Below the pieces are notes generated by a model. That model searched no databases. It had not been told where the DNA came from and was given only the letters and a program-made list of their open reading frames with translations. Positions 10,770 through 21,224 of a stretch of 64,000 nt of DNA are shown here, one piece after another. A program made the translations under genes and the position numbers. This stretch comes from Chlorops oryzae (lineage: Eukaryota; Arthropoda; Insecta; Diptera; Chloropidae): positions 44,795,100 through 44,859,099 of the forward strand of contig CM035807.1 in assembly GCA_020466095.1 (NCBI GenBank), in the 5' to 3' direction. Each line of letters opens with the position of its first letter. Position 1 is the first letter of the stretch.

Positions 10770-11138
10770 CTGCTTATGCTTATGCTTCTGAAAATTGAAC
10801 TGTCGCAGTAAAAGCAAAATCAAATAAACGAACACTGATAGATTTCGAAGCACTTCAAAGCCGACTGCTTCGACTATTTTTCGTGTGACTGAACTGAAAC
10901 TTATGGCAAATTCCGAAGTTCAAGCAGCAGTCTATTTTCATTTCTTTAAAAATTACTATCGCAGTAGCCTTGGACAAGCCTTGTGGTATTTTTTGATTTT
11001 CATCTTGGCGTTTTGATTTTCTACTTTCGTTGTTTCCGTCGCCTGCTAAGTAGCAGAAAAAAATAACACAATTTCAAAATTAGTATTTTTACTCCATTTA
11101 GTGGCCATATGAAAAAAAATAAGGGCATTTTAATATCT
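10770..11138 (+). repeat. Left inverted arm (369 bp)
   Basis: Pairs with 11758-12126. It starts CTGCTTATGCTTATGC and ends AATATCT at the spacer side. Confidence 0.9.
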
Positions 11139-11200
11139 CACCCCATACTCAAATTAACGTACATTTTGAGGATTTTCTGAATTAAAAAAAATTACGACTG

Positions 11201-11410
11201 TCATTCATCATCTTCGTATTGAAAGAGCGGCAAATTGTCTACAGCTGCTTCGAGGAAGTTGGGATTAAGCTTCACTAGCAATATATTTTCCAGTACATCC
11301 TCATCTAATCGATTACGATGGTCCGTTAGTACAAGCTTCAACGATGAAAATGCACGTTCAATCGTAACCTTTATATAATCCTAGCTACGCGACTGATTCC
11401 AGTTGAAGAA
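11201..11410 (-). pseudogene. hAT transposase C-terminal (dimerisation) fragment
   Basis: Minus-strand frame ending at the stop at 11201-11203. It reads the classic hAT C-terminal signature: TIERAFSSLK, then a HRNRLDED segment, then an LLVKLNPNF-type helix. An in-frame TAG lies upstream near 11385. The catalytic DDE part and BED finger are absent. The fragment lies between long inverted arms, so it is the inner remnant of a hAT transposon. Recognition is by motif only. Confidence 0.75.
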
Positions 11411-11757
11411 ACGGGTGTTTTATAATTATCGGTGGCAGCTTTATGAAACTTTGAAAACGAAAACAACATTTTGCCAACAACATATTACAGTAAATAATGT
11501 TTCAACCTGGAAACGGTGGGCGGGGGGTTAGAAACCCCAAAATTATTCCTTGCGCACGGGCTTGATTGGCGGAGAAAATCAGTTATATTCGTTTGGTCTC
11601 TAGGCAAAACCGGTACATTTTTGCTCTGGCAGGAGACAACGGGACAGAGGGCCTGAAATCGGTATGGTCACCTTATGAATGCAAAATGCAACCTTTCAAA
11701 TGATGTTCCTTGCATGTCAAGCAGCGAGAAATCACACCTACACATCGTTCCTTTCAT

Positions 11758-12126
11758 AGATATTAAAATGCCCTTATTTTTTTTCATATGGCAACTAAAT
11801 GGAGTAAAAATACTAATTTTGAAATTGTGTTATTTTTTTCTGCTACTTAGCAGGCGACGGAAACAACGAAAGTAGAAAATCAAAACGCCAAGATGAAAAT
11901 CAAAAAATACCACAAGGCTTGTCCAAGGCTACTGCGATAGTAATTTTTAAAGAAATGAAAATAGACTGCTGCTTGAACTTCGGAATTTGCCATAAGTTTC
12001 AGTTCAGTCACACGAAAAATAGTCGAAGCAGTCGGCTTTGAAGTGCTTCGAAATCTATCAGTGTTCGTTTATTTGATTTTGCTTTTACTGCGACAGTTCA
12101 ATTTTCAGAAGCATAAGCATAAGCAG
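11758..12126 (-). repeat. Right inverted arm (369 bp)
   Basis: Reverse complement of 10770-11138, with the same length and a single mismatch seen. Confidence 0.9.
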
Positions 12127-12480
12127 CAACAAAAGAATTGAAAAATATTAGAAGTTTTTAAACACTGATAAAGGTAATATACCTATTGTCTGACAGTGAG
12201 CAGTCCGAAGAGACCATCCACTGCCGGACCAGTGTCAAACATAATAAAAGATTAAAAGAATTTCCTTGTATTTAATCACACTTAAGTATTTAGACGGTGT
12301 ATTCATTGAAAATACATCAGAAAATACTTTAACAAGCTGTTGAATTAGTAAAATGCAGAAATACTTATAAAATTGCAGTATGAAAAATGATTAATTCTTT
12401 TAAAAATCTGACATATACTACGTTTATTCGTATGCCTTACTTGAATTTTTGGTTTGGAATTAGGAATTAGGATGGTATTA
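12127..12480. other. Probable clbn intron sequence, nothing recognised
   Basis: AT-rich sequence between the hAT-derived element and the donor site of the clbn exon. The next downstream exon (expected to begin with the NFACT-R segment after the IVK motif) is not visible here. Confidence 0.5.
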
Positions 12481-12481
12481 C

Positions 12482-13371
12482 CTTTTTACGATTAAGTCGT
12501 TCTGTTGCGCATCTCTTCCGCCGACAACCAAGAAATTTTCTGAGCTAATAAACCAATAAAATTTTTCAAACCAATAGATTTTTCGAGCTTTGGTTATATT
12601 TGAAATATTCTGCACCTCCTTCAACGTTTTTTGAGTTTTGCGCTCTGCGTTTTTGAGGGCCTTCTCAGATGCGTCTATTGTTTTCTGCTCTTTTTCCGCT
12701 GCCATGCGTTTTTTGTCATAATATTTTCTAGCATTTGCCCAAGCGTTCATATTAAGGTCGACATCAACAATTGCGTAACTTATATTTTTCTTATTATTTT
12801 CGGAAGCGTCTTCAATAAAATACTCTGGATTAGGAAGCTTTAGAGATATCTGATTTACTTCCAACTTGAGGTGAGTGATCACACTCGCAACTGGATCTCT
12901 ATTAACTTGAGCTGCTTTGATAAGTTCATGAACATCGTCCCACGACATATGGTTGGCAAGTGCTGATCTTACAGCAAGCATAGCGTTATCAACTAATTTC
13001 TGGTTATATGTAATAATTTCGGCTTTAATCTTATCTACTTCTTGAGATTTGCCGAGTTCCTCTAAACGTAACAAATGATCTTTCTTCACATTAGTCAGTT
13101 TTTTTATGGCGACCTGTTCCTGCTGAAGAGTCTTCTGATCAATTTTTTGTTCTTCAAGATTGGAGTAGAAGAAGTCTACAGCTAAACAAAATGATTTGAA
13201 CTTCGTAAACATTTCGTCTTTGAATTGTATGAAGTTATAAGGTTGGAATTCAATATTTTGAATGTAGACTTTGGGGTTTTCTTCATTGTTTGTAAGAACT
13301 TCTACTTTTTTTTGAATGATATATCCTTCAAAGATTTCGGTTCGAGCTTTGTGAAGCAAATCGTAACACTC
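12482..13371 (-). CDS. clbn: Caliban/NEMF exon (coiled-coil and start of NFACT-R)
   Basis: Internal exon of the fly orthologue of NEMF (Rqc2/Tae2), the ribosome quality control factor that binds 60S subunits carrying stalled peptidyl-tRNA, recruits Ltn1/Listerin and promotes C-terminal tailing. The open frame runs unbroken for 296 codons. It includes GYIIQKK, the FYSNLEEQKID helix, long coiled-coil arms, VRSALANHMSWDD, VDVDLNMNAWANARKYYDKKR, and the conserved WFEKFYWFISSENFLVVGGRDAQQN. The acceptor is a pyrimidine run ending CAG at 13372-13374; the donor GTAATA begins at 12481. The exon starts in phase 0 and ends in phase 2. It continues from the exon at 57607-58232. The next exon lies outside the window or was not recognised. 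Confidence 0.9.
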
Positions 13372-13374
13372 CTG

Positions 13375-15440
13375 AAAAAGAGAGATATTTTTTTTAGTTT
13401 GGGTTAAGTAAAAAAAAAAAAGGGAAAAATATGTATTAATGTTGATTATGTGGAAATGTCAACCAAAGCATTTATCTATCCAAACCTTGTTGGAAATCGT
13501 TTTATGAAACCTGTTCCCGCACAGGGTCGGTAAAGTTAATCATCGTTACAAAAGAAAATTAACAGTAAATATCAGTTATTAAAACACCCAAATAAAAGTA
13601 CACTAATTTTTTTGGCCCAGCTTTAAATTTTTACCGTTTAATATCATCGTTCAATTTATAAGATCCGGTCAAACAATGAGTTTACCTCGGCGTGAGGGTT
13701 CCGAAGCTTAAAGTTAGTAATGACTTTTGGTTTTACATTATCGTAAAAAGGCAAAATATCACCTTGTCCTTGCAGTAAGAACTTATTCAAGAATGGATCC
13801 GAACGGACCATATTTAGAGGTACCTCCAGTACTACGGTCTGTCACAAAAATCCCAAATTTATCCCAAAATCTAACTTTTTCGAAACATTCCTAAAGAGCT
13901 CAACGTAGAACTGGTTAAAACAGAGTTCACCAATATCAAAGAAAAATACTTCAATTAATTGCGCAGACATGTAATTCTACTTGACCGTGGATTATCGAAC
14001 ACATCGTACTCTTCGAGATTGAAAAGAAATGGCCGACAAGCAATTAGAAATCGGTCTACAATCGTTCTTTATTGGTTTTTTATGAAATACCTAAAAAAAA
14101 AGCCTTAATTTGCAATTTTTATTTAAAAAATGAGATTTAATTATTAATTTCTAATTTTTTTTAACATATTACAAAATAAGAAATATTTTGTAATACTTAC
14201 ATAAAAATTGAAAAATATCTCTGAAATCGTAAGATTTATTTATATATCATAGAATAAGTCTTAAGTTTTGATTTTTATATAAAAGTCAGAAAAAAAAATC
14301 TTATTTTATGATACTTATTTTGAAATCGAAAAATAATAATGCCTGAATAATCGTTATTTTGGGCTTTTTATTTTTTCCAGCCTGAATAAAAAGCGTTTCC
14401 TTTTTTCGACTAAGCAATACGTCATTTTGGGAAATTTTTGATGCAATGGTATACTTTATTACTTCCTCGTTTAGAATTTATCAAAAATAGGCTTGGCCTG
14501 CCCATTTTGAAAGGCATTTTCAACACCTATTAAACCAAAAGACCTAGTCACTTGATACTCGGAATAAAGGTGTTTGTCCCGCCCACATTTTGGGCATTAT
14601 TTACACTTTACATGCAAACAGGCAAAGCTTCCAGCAAACTTTTCTAACTTTTCATTGCAATTCATACCCTTGAATTGAAGCATCAGAAATCACTACCAAT
14701 GGAATCACACCAAAAGTTTTGAGTTTGAAAGCATTCACTAAATTAATCTCCGCTATTCTATGAAGCATGATTTTTGTATGCTTATGCATACGGAGAACTG
14801 TCTTTGGCTTTAACATTGTGATATGTATGTGACTTTTAACTTCTCTTTTTAACAGCGAATCCACAGATTAGCTACTATATTTGTTGTTTTATTTTGTTCC
14901 CTTTTTCTGTGACATTTGTTGCAACGGAGGTTTTTTAGAATAGAAAAATAAGTAATTAAATAATGTGAAAAAAATTTTCAATAATTTGTAGGGCTGTAGA
15001 GTTTTGAAATTGCGGATGAGGATAAGGATATTTTTAAAAGGCTCACTTTTTCATATACTTATAATACAAAAAAAACTCATTCTTCCAGCTTAACACATAT
15101 GAAGAAGCTTTTTAAGCAGTTATTGAATGACTTTTGCAAGACTTTTTAAAATTTTACAAATTACGACAAGACACATTGGTTAAGCACACCAACAGTTATG
15201 CACCTCCCTCTATTTATTCCCAGGCATATCAACAGTTGTGTACCTCACTGTGTTTATTGTATCAGTTTCTTCGGTTTTTTGATTTCCATTTTTGTTACAT
15301 TCTTACGCAAATAGGCAATTGAACAATTTGAATAGCTATGCTTGATTTAACTGTGCTTTAACATATCGCTACGATTTTTCATCTTAACGCATAAAGTCGT
15401 TTCTTACTTCTATGATTCTCGCGTTTCGCTAACAGGTGAT
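13375..15440. other. AT-rich intron, mostly featureless
   Basis: No gene recognised. It contains long AT-rich stretches (14050-14400) and one short Jockey fragment (13896-13966). Short frames here have no protein-like features. Confidence 0.5.
13896..13966 (+). mobile_element. 70-bp Jockey ORF2 fragment
   Basis: AGAGCTCAACGTAGAACTGG and the following bases nearly match the thumb region of Jockey copy 2 (about 45590-45655). It is an isolated relic with no rest of the element beside it. Confidence 0.75.
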
Positions 15441-17025
15441 GGGTCGACGTGCCCAACGCGAATTCGAATAAAATTTAATAAGAATCAAATAAAATTTTTA
15501 TGAAAGTTTCGATGAAGGTCGTGCTCAAGGCAAGCAGCCTATGAGAAACTATTAAAGGAGCTGAATTGAAGCCTGATGCGGAAGGTGATCCTAGAAAGAA
15601 GTGGATGAAGGATGATGCTAGAGCGCAGAAAACTCTGGTCGTTTCGATGGGCGAAGAACCGTTGGTGCACATTGTGCACACTGCGACATTGCTGCTGAAA
15701 TCTAGACGAAGGTTAAGAAATTTCGGATAACATGCTGATAACGAAGATATTAATGACATTGCCAGAACAATTCAATCATTTCTTCGCATCGTGCGAAGCA
15801 ACTGAAAGGATGGAACGCACATAAAAAACGCTGACGTCACGGTTGTGCATGGAGGAATCTAGATTGGGTCTGCAGCCGAATAAACAAGGAGAGTTTGTAT
15901 CCAGCAGGTTAAAAAAAAGGGAAAAGCGATTAAGACAACAAAAAGAAATAAGGGTAAGTGTTTTCTTTGTAACAAACCTGGTCATTAGAAGCAAGACTGC
16001 CCTGATAAAAGGAAAGGCGAAAAACAGAGAAAGGCCAAAAACCACTTGGTGATGCATTTGTGTGGTTATGTTATGCTAGCGATCACATGTCTTGCCACAG
16101 CGAGTGGTTAAATTTTAGACTCTGCGAGATGTTCACATTGCGGATGGTTCCACAATGCAGGCATATGGTCAAGGTGATGTTCATGTTAAGGCATTTAACG
16201 GTCATATCTGGAACGCTTTGTATTTAGCTGATGTCCTTTATGTACCGGGAATAACAAATTATCTTTTTTCATCCAACGCATGTTTAGAGAAAAGCTATTC
16301 ACTTTTGGTAGAAGGAGGAACTTGTTCTTATAAAAAACAAGGCAAGGTGAAGTTACAAGGTGTTTGAGGCGATTCAAAACTGTTTAAGCTGCTTTTAAAG
16401 GTCGAAAACGAGGAAGCAGCGGCAAAATACAGTTCGAATCCGGAGTCGCCACAACTTTGGCATGCCTATGTGTGTCAAGCTAAAGACCATGTGAAGAACG
16501 TGCTAAGTCGTTACGATATTTCTTTCAATGGAAATGAGTTTTTTGTGAAGGATGCGTCCTGGGTAAACAACATAGAATTCCATTTAATGAAAGCCAAGAT
16601 AGAGCTAAATTTCTGGGTGAGCTCGTCTATACTGATCTTTGTGATCCCATGCAAGAGGTTTTATATGGTGGTGCACGCTATATGATATTATTCCGCGACG
16701 ATTTCTCAAATTATCGATTAGTCTACTGTTTTTTTATCCAAAACTGGTGTTGCAACATTTATGAGCGTTTTTTTTTTTTTGGATAAAGTTGAACCGCAAA
16801 CTGGAAAGAGTGTACAGTGCATTTGCTCTGATAATGGATTGGAGTTTGTGAATCAAGATGTGGTAAATCTACTTCGTAAAAGGAGAGTGGTTCATCAAAG
16901 GTCAACACCCTATACGCCAGAACATAATGGTCGCGCCGAAAGCTATATGAGATTAATAATTGAGGATCAAAGATGGGCACTTTTCAGTACCAGTACAAAT
17001 GCAGTAAAAATACTTTTTTACTGAT
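15440..17025 (+). mobile_element. Copia (Ty1/copia) retrotransposon relic
   Basis: Plus-strand remnants in copia order: Gag helices (RAQKTLVVSMGEEPLVHIVH at about 15620-15680), a CCHC knuckle (KCFLCNKPGH, then a stop, then KQDCP, at about 15955-16000), a protease region reduced to SDHM at about 16080, the segment VHIADGSTMQAYGQGD to LYVPGITNYLFS (16130-16280), and the integrase core (CSDNGLEFVN, HQRSTPYTPEHNGRAE at about 16820-16940). Many stops and frameshifts are present. Reverse transcriptase, RNase H and LTRs are missing. Confidence 0.85.
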
Positions 17026-17572
17026 ATTGCAATTCAATTTGCATGAGTAGTTTTAGTGCTAGAGGTGCAATTATACAAGAAAATTGTGTTTTTTTTTTCA
17101 AAAAAATCAAGGTAAATTTTTCATATAAAAATCTGTAAAAAATAGAAATCGAAGTGGCAAACCCATTTTCAAAATTACGTATAGTAAAGTGTTTCTTCTA
17201 AAAAACTAAGCCCTGTTTGGCTAAAATCGGTGCAAAAATTACGGAGCTATGATTTTTTGCCAAAACAGTAAAAAATCGATATTTTAAAATTTTTGCTTTG
17301 TTCACACAACTTTTCCATATGAGCCGAAATTATTTTATGAAGTAAATTTTTGAGTAAATTTTCACACATTATTTTGAAAAAAAAATAAAATAAAAACAGT
17401 CTTGATGTGGGATTATTTGACTACCGGTCTTCGATACACCGGGGCCGCTGTGATGCAGCCCACTTTAAGACAACATGAACTAACAAATTGGTACAACTCC
17501 TGTAAAGAATTTGTGAAATAAGCTCTAATGCAAAAGTGTTAAAGAAATAAACATTTATTTCAAAAATTATTT
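17026..17572. other. AT-rich sequence, no gene
   Basis: AT-rich interval between the copia relic and the 3' end of the gene below. Part of it (about 17200-17340, with a TTCCATATGAGC word) vaguely recalls the repeats at 31.0-34.0 and 51.0-52.1 kb. There is a minus-strand AATAAA at 17554-17559, 14 bases after the stop of the neighbouring gene. Confidence 0.45.
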
Positions 17573-17778
17573 TTATACAATTGAAAAAAATTGCTTGCTT
17601 CCGCTTTGTCTTTTATATTTACTACCATCATTTTCACGCACAAGGGACCACACGTAATCACTCATCATTGCCGTGTCGAAAAGGCCACTATAGCGATTTG
17701 CAATATCCTTTAATTGCTGATGAAAACGTTCGCCATGCTCATCGCTTACGTCTCCTAAGTTTGCTTGTAATCGGAACT
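17573..17778 (-). pseudogene. C-terminal part of a multicopy arthropod protein of unknown function
   Basis: Minus-strand frame reading ANLGDVSDEHGERFHQQ, then an MMSDYVWSL motif, a basic tail and a TAA at 17573. I recognise the NLGxVSDEHGERFHQ signature from a large protein family present in many copies in arthropod and some cnidarian genomes; its function is unknown to me and it is probably mobile-element associated. The matching N-terminal half lies at 22420-22929, and the intact LINE at 17779-22419 sits between them. A poly(A) signal follows at 17554-17559. Confidence 0.65.
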
Positions 17779-17924
17779 TATATATATATAGGTTTTTTTA
17801 TTCAAAGATTCTTCATATTAACAATTGCTTTTTCACTTAAAAATCTAAAATAGGATTATTTGAATAAAAAAATGTTACGACTATGATCGTTCGATCGTCT
17901 GTCGAGATTTGGCTCAAATATTTT

Positions 17925-20900
17925 TCAAAAATTCTCAGTTAATATCTGTCGTCTATACCTTAGACCATGTTGCATATATAATATCAGGTTATCCCAGTTA
18001 TTGCTGTATCCGTTTAATATATTAAGGATTTGACCTTCATTCAGCGCTGCTCGGCCAAAGCACTGCATTCTATGGGTTCTCAATATTGGACATCTGCCCA
18101 AAAAGTGCATAATGTCCTCTTCCTCTCTGAGATTGCATAGCTCACACAACCTGGTGTGGTATATACCGAATCTGTTTCCATTTAAGTGAATTAGGTCGCA
18201 ACGTGCCTTTATCAACCATGATACCTTCGTTGTGCTATAGTTAATGAACTTTTGAGCTGTATTTGAATCAATGTTCTTGTAAATTCTTGCTGAGCTATTT
18301 TCCTTTCTGATTTCATTTTCTCGTAGTTTCTTAGCCTGCATGCTTTCTATTAAAACATTACATTTATGGAGCCATTCGTGCTGTCTTGTTTCCGATATTT
18401 GCCAACGTATGTCATGTTCAGCAATTAATTGTCTCAGTTCAGTTGCCCATAAAATGTTCTTATTCATCACTTTCGTTGCCAGAAGGTGCGGTAATCTTCT
18501 CTCATTATATACGTAAATAATTTTAAATAGGTACTGTAGGTGCAATCCAAAAGTATAAAAGTGTCCGTCGTCTAAATGGGTCTCTAGAGATAGTGCATAT
18601 GTTGGTGTATATGTTGGGAGTCTGAAAATTTTTCTTAGGAAGAATCTCTGCAAGGAGTCAGCTGCTTCAAAATATGTATATCCCCATATCTGCGCTCCGT
18701 ATGATTGTATTGCTCTGCATACTGCGTAGTAGAGTTTCATTTTTGCTGCGATTGATATTTCAGTGCGCCCTAGGAAGTTCCGCCATGTACTGTTGATCGC
18801 TGCCTTGGCTGCATTATTCCGTTTATCTACATGCTTTCTAAAGCTAAGACCAGGTGTCAGTGTCATACCCAAGTATTCATATTCCGCCGTTATCTTGACC
18901 TCTTCTCCATTGTAAGTCCATTTTTCTGCTCTCGCCAATCTACCGCCTTTTCTAAAAACCATGATCATAGATTTTTCTAGATTTACTTCCATATTCCACT
19001 GTTTACAGTACGACTCCAGCCGGTCAATCATGTTTTGCAGCACTTGTATCTCATCCGCCAATATGACGATGTCATCAGCATACAGTAGGACTCGAATATT
19101 TTTCCCATCGACGTTCAAGCCACCCTCCAAATATTCATGCAGGTCGTTGAGAAAAAGTGCGAATAATAATGGTGACATAAGACATCCTTGCCGTACACCT
19201 ATATTTGTATCAAATTCATTCGAAAGGTCTTCGCCCGTCCAAACTGCAGATTTTGTTTCCTTGAACACACTTTGAAGAAGGTTCATCATTTTTGTTGACA
19301 TTCCCATCATGTGCAATTTGTACAAGAGCAGTCTCCTCGGTACTCTATCAAACGCCGCTCGAAAGTCAACAAAGAACGCGTATACTTTCTTTTTCTCATG
19401 AAATTTCAAGCCTATTATAGACGTGAGATTAAATATGTTATCCATCGTTGAGTAGTCTTTTCTGAATCCTGCTTGATATTCATTTAGGACTTCGTTTTCG
19501 TTTACCCACATTTTTAGTCTGTTATTAAGGATACCCATGAATATTTTGGCGATCGTATTCATCAACGAAATACCGCGATAGTTTCGTGTTGAATTGACAT
19601 CTCCTTTTTTAAAAATTGGGAAGATTATACTTTTTACAAAACATTCCTCTACACATCCTTTTTCGTATATACCGTTGTATGTTTTAGCTAGGGTCGCCAG
19701 GAAATCTTCTGTTGCGTTCTTAAAAAATTCATAGGGGATCCTATCTTCTCCCGGTGCTTTGTTTAACTTCGCTTCTTTTAAAACTGATTTAATATCTTCT
19801 TTTGTTATAGGCGAGTCTAAGACTTGGTCGGTTATGTAATTTTGTGCATAATGGATATCAGGCGCATTTTGTGTTGGGTTAAACAGTCTTTGGAAGTATA
19901 CTGCAAACTGTTTCGCGGTGATTTCTGCTCCTTTTTTGAAGCTCACATTTCTTATTTCTTTCGCGACTTTCCACCATTCTTTACAGTCTTTTACGGTTTC
20001 CAATTTTCTTTCAATTTTCCGGGCATATTCCGTCTTCTTTATTCTGCATAGTCTTTTATAATGTTCCTTTGCTTTTATATACTTCAATCTATCATTTTCT
20101 TTGTCTGATTGTCGGTAGATGTTAAGCAGTTTAAAGGTATGTACGCGCGCACGATGGCAGTTTAAATCGAACCACTGTTGTTTTCTGAGTGATCTATTTC
20201 TGCTCGCCACTTCTCGTTTCGCCGAAGCCTTTATTACATTTGTAAGATCACTCAGCTTTACCTCCTCTCGTTGCTGTTGTGTGTTCGTTAAGGATTGTGT
20301 TAAATTCTTTATGTATTGCTCCTTAAAATTCTCGTCCCATTTGAGTTTTGGTAACAAGTTTAAATTTTCAGTTGCTTGAGACGTAGCCACAGATAGAGCT
20401 AGACAGATTGGCATATGGTCTGACCAGGGCTTGCATTCTACTATAAAGTCTTCCACATTTTCCAATAAGTCATGCGATATCGCTACAATATCGTTCACAG
20501 AACTGCCCATTGCACCTATAAACGTGAAGTTGCCTTCGCCATCGCTTTTAGTTGTGCCGTTTACCACAAAGAGACCATTATCCGTACAGAAGTTCATAAA
20601 GGTCCTTCCATTACCATTTACCACCTTATCTTTGGATGATCTGGTCGTCGTCAAGGGCGACGCTACGGAGCTGTCTACAGTTTGGCTTAATTCCCCAATT
20701 CTTACATTTAAATCTCCGATTAATATCGGTGCTTCAATATCGTTTTCCGAAAAATAGTTTTCCACTTTATTGAATTCTTCTGTCCAGCTGCCTCCTCTGA
20801 TATAAAGCGGAAAGATAGTAAGTGTTTCTTCTTTCGTATATACTTTAATTTTATCCATTTCATTACTGCTTGTTATTGAATGACGTACACCCCTACTGCT

Positions 20901-21224
20901 CAAATTTTTCTTTACTCCAAACATACATCCTCCTATTGCTCTCCCATATCTGCTTTCTCTAGTTGCTGGCTTCCATTGTATCAAAAAATTTCCAAAATAT
21001 TTGTTAAGGGCTGGTGCATCTTCTTCTGTTAAATGTGTTTCTATTAATATTACAATATCAAACTTATCTATGAACTCGAAAAAGTGTCTGAATAAAATTT
21101 TATTTGCTAAACCATGTACATTATATGATAGAATTTTTAATTTTAAACATTTACTCGGGTTTTTATTTTCTTTGCATTTTATAGTGTTTTTTGTATTTTT
21201 TGCCTTACAACAGACGATTACAGG
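17925..21224 (-). CDS. LINE ORF2: APE endonuclease and reverse transcriptase, expressed by -1 frameshift
   Basis: Open frame of about 1100 codons with no stop from the slip site (21224) to 17925. Near the start are the endonuclease motifs LSYNVHGL (about 21140) and ILIETHL (about 21040), then GDLNVRIGEL and WSDHMPICL near 20420. The reverse transcriptase has NYRGISLMN, GFRKDYSTMD, FFVDFRAAFDRVPR, VRQGCLMSPLLF and YADDIVILAD (about 19080). The C-terminus has a CCHC-type motif (CELC...HFLGRC, about 18110-18150). No ATG occurs between the slip site and the endonuclease Asn and Glu motifs; the codon at 20984 that could be taken as a start is TTG and lies beyond them. The reading therefore depends on frameshifting or another non-AUG route. 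Confidence 0.88.
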   Translation of the reverse strand, partial: PVIVCCKAKNTKNTIKCKENKNPSKCLKLKILSYNVHGLANKILFRHFFEFIDKFDIVILIETHLTEEDAPALNKYFGNFLIQWKPATRESRYGRAIGGCMFGVKKNLSSRGVRHSITSSNEMDKIKVYTKEETLTIFPLYIRGGSWTEEFNKVENYFSENDIEAPILIGDLNVRIGELSQTVDSSVASPLTTTRSSKDKVVNGNGRTFMNFCTDNGLFVVNGTTKSDGEGNFTFIGAMGSSVNDIVAISHDLLENVEDFIVECKPWSDHMPICLALSVATSQATENLNLLPKLKWDENFKEQYIKNLTQSLTNTQQQREEVKLSDLTNVIKASAKREVASRNRSLRKQQWFDLNCHRARVHTFKLLNIYRQSDKENDRLKYIKAKEHYKRLCRIKKTEYARKIERKLETVKDCKEWWKVAKEIRNVSFKKGAEITAKQFAVYFQRLFNPTQNAPDIHYAQNYITDQVLDSPITKEDIKSVLKEAKLNKAPGEDRIPYEFFKNATEDFLATLAKTYNGIYEKGCVEECFVKSIIFPIFKKGDVNSTRNYRGISLMNTIAKIFMGILNNRLKMWVNENEVLNEYQAGFRKDYSTMDNIFNLTSIIGLKFHEKKKVYAFFVDFRAAFDRVPRRLLLYKLHMMGMSTKMMNLLQSVFKETKSAVWTGEDLSNEFDTNIGVRQGCLMSPLLFALFLNDLHEYLEGGLNVDGKNIRVLLYADDIVILADEIQVLQNMIDRLESYCKQWNMEVNLEKSMIMVFRKGGRLARAEKWTYNGEEVKITAEYEYLGMTLTPGLSFRKHVDKRNNAAKAAINSTWRNFLGRTEISIAAKMKLYYAVCRAIQSYGAQIWGYTYFEAADSLQRFFLRKIFRLPTYTPTYALSLETHLDDGHFYTFGLHLQYLFKIIYVYNERRLPHLLATKVMNKNILWATELRQLIAEHDIRWQISETRQHEWLHKCNVLIESMQAKKLRENEIRKENSSARIYKNIDSNTAQKFINYSTTKVSWLIKARCDLIHLNGNRFGIYHTRLCELCNLREEEDIMHFLGRCPILRTHRMQCFGRAALNEGQILNILNGYSNNWDNLILYMQHGLRYRRQILTENF

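Larger units (their letters stand above)
10770..12126. mobile_element. hAT-derived element with 369-bp inverted arms
   Basis: Arms 10770-11138 and 11758-12126 are inverted copies of 369 bp; I find one mismatch on reading through them (G/T in GTGGCCATATG against GTTGCCATATG). The 619-bp spacer holds the C-terminal end of a hAT transposase on the minus strand (11201 to about 11410). It looks like a foldback-type derivative of a hAT element. No target duplication was identified. The near-identity implies recent formation, gene conversion or possibly a local assembly artefact. Confidence 0.75.

Noticed and set aside
13225..13407. Short plus-strand frame over the clbn exon
   Set aside because: Antisense shadow of a well-supported coding exon.
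19824..20757. Plus-strand frames of 75-108 codons opposite LINE ORF2
   Set aside because: Antisense shadows of the reverse transcriptase gene.
20925..20984. Position 20984 as the start of the LINE ORF2
   Set aside because: The codon there is TTG, and essential endonuclease motifs lie upstream in the same open frame, so it cannot be the true start.
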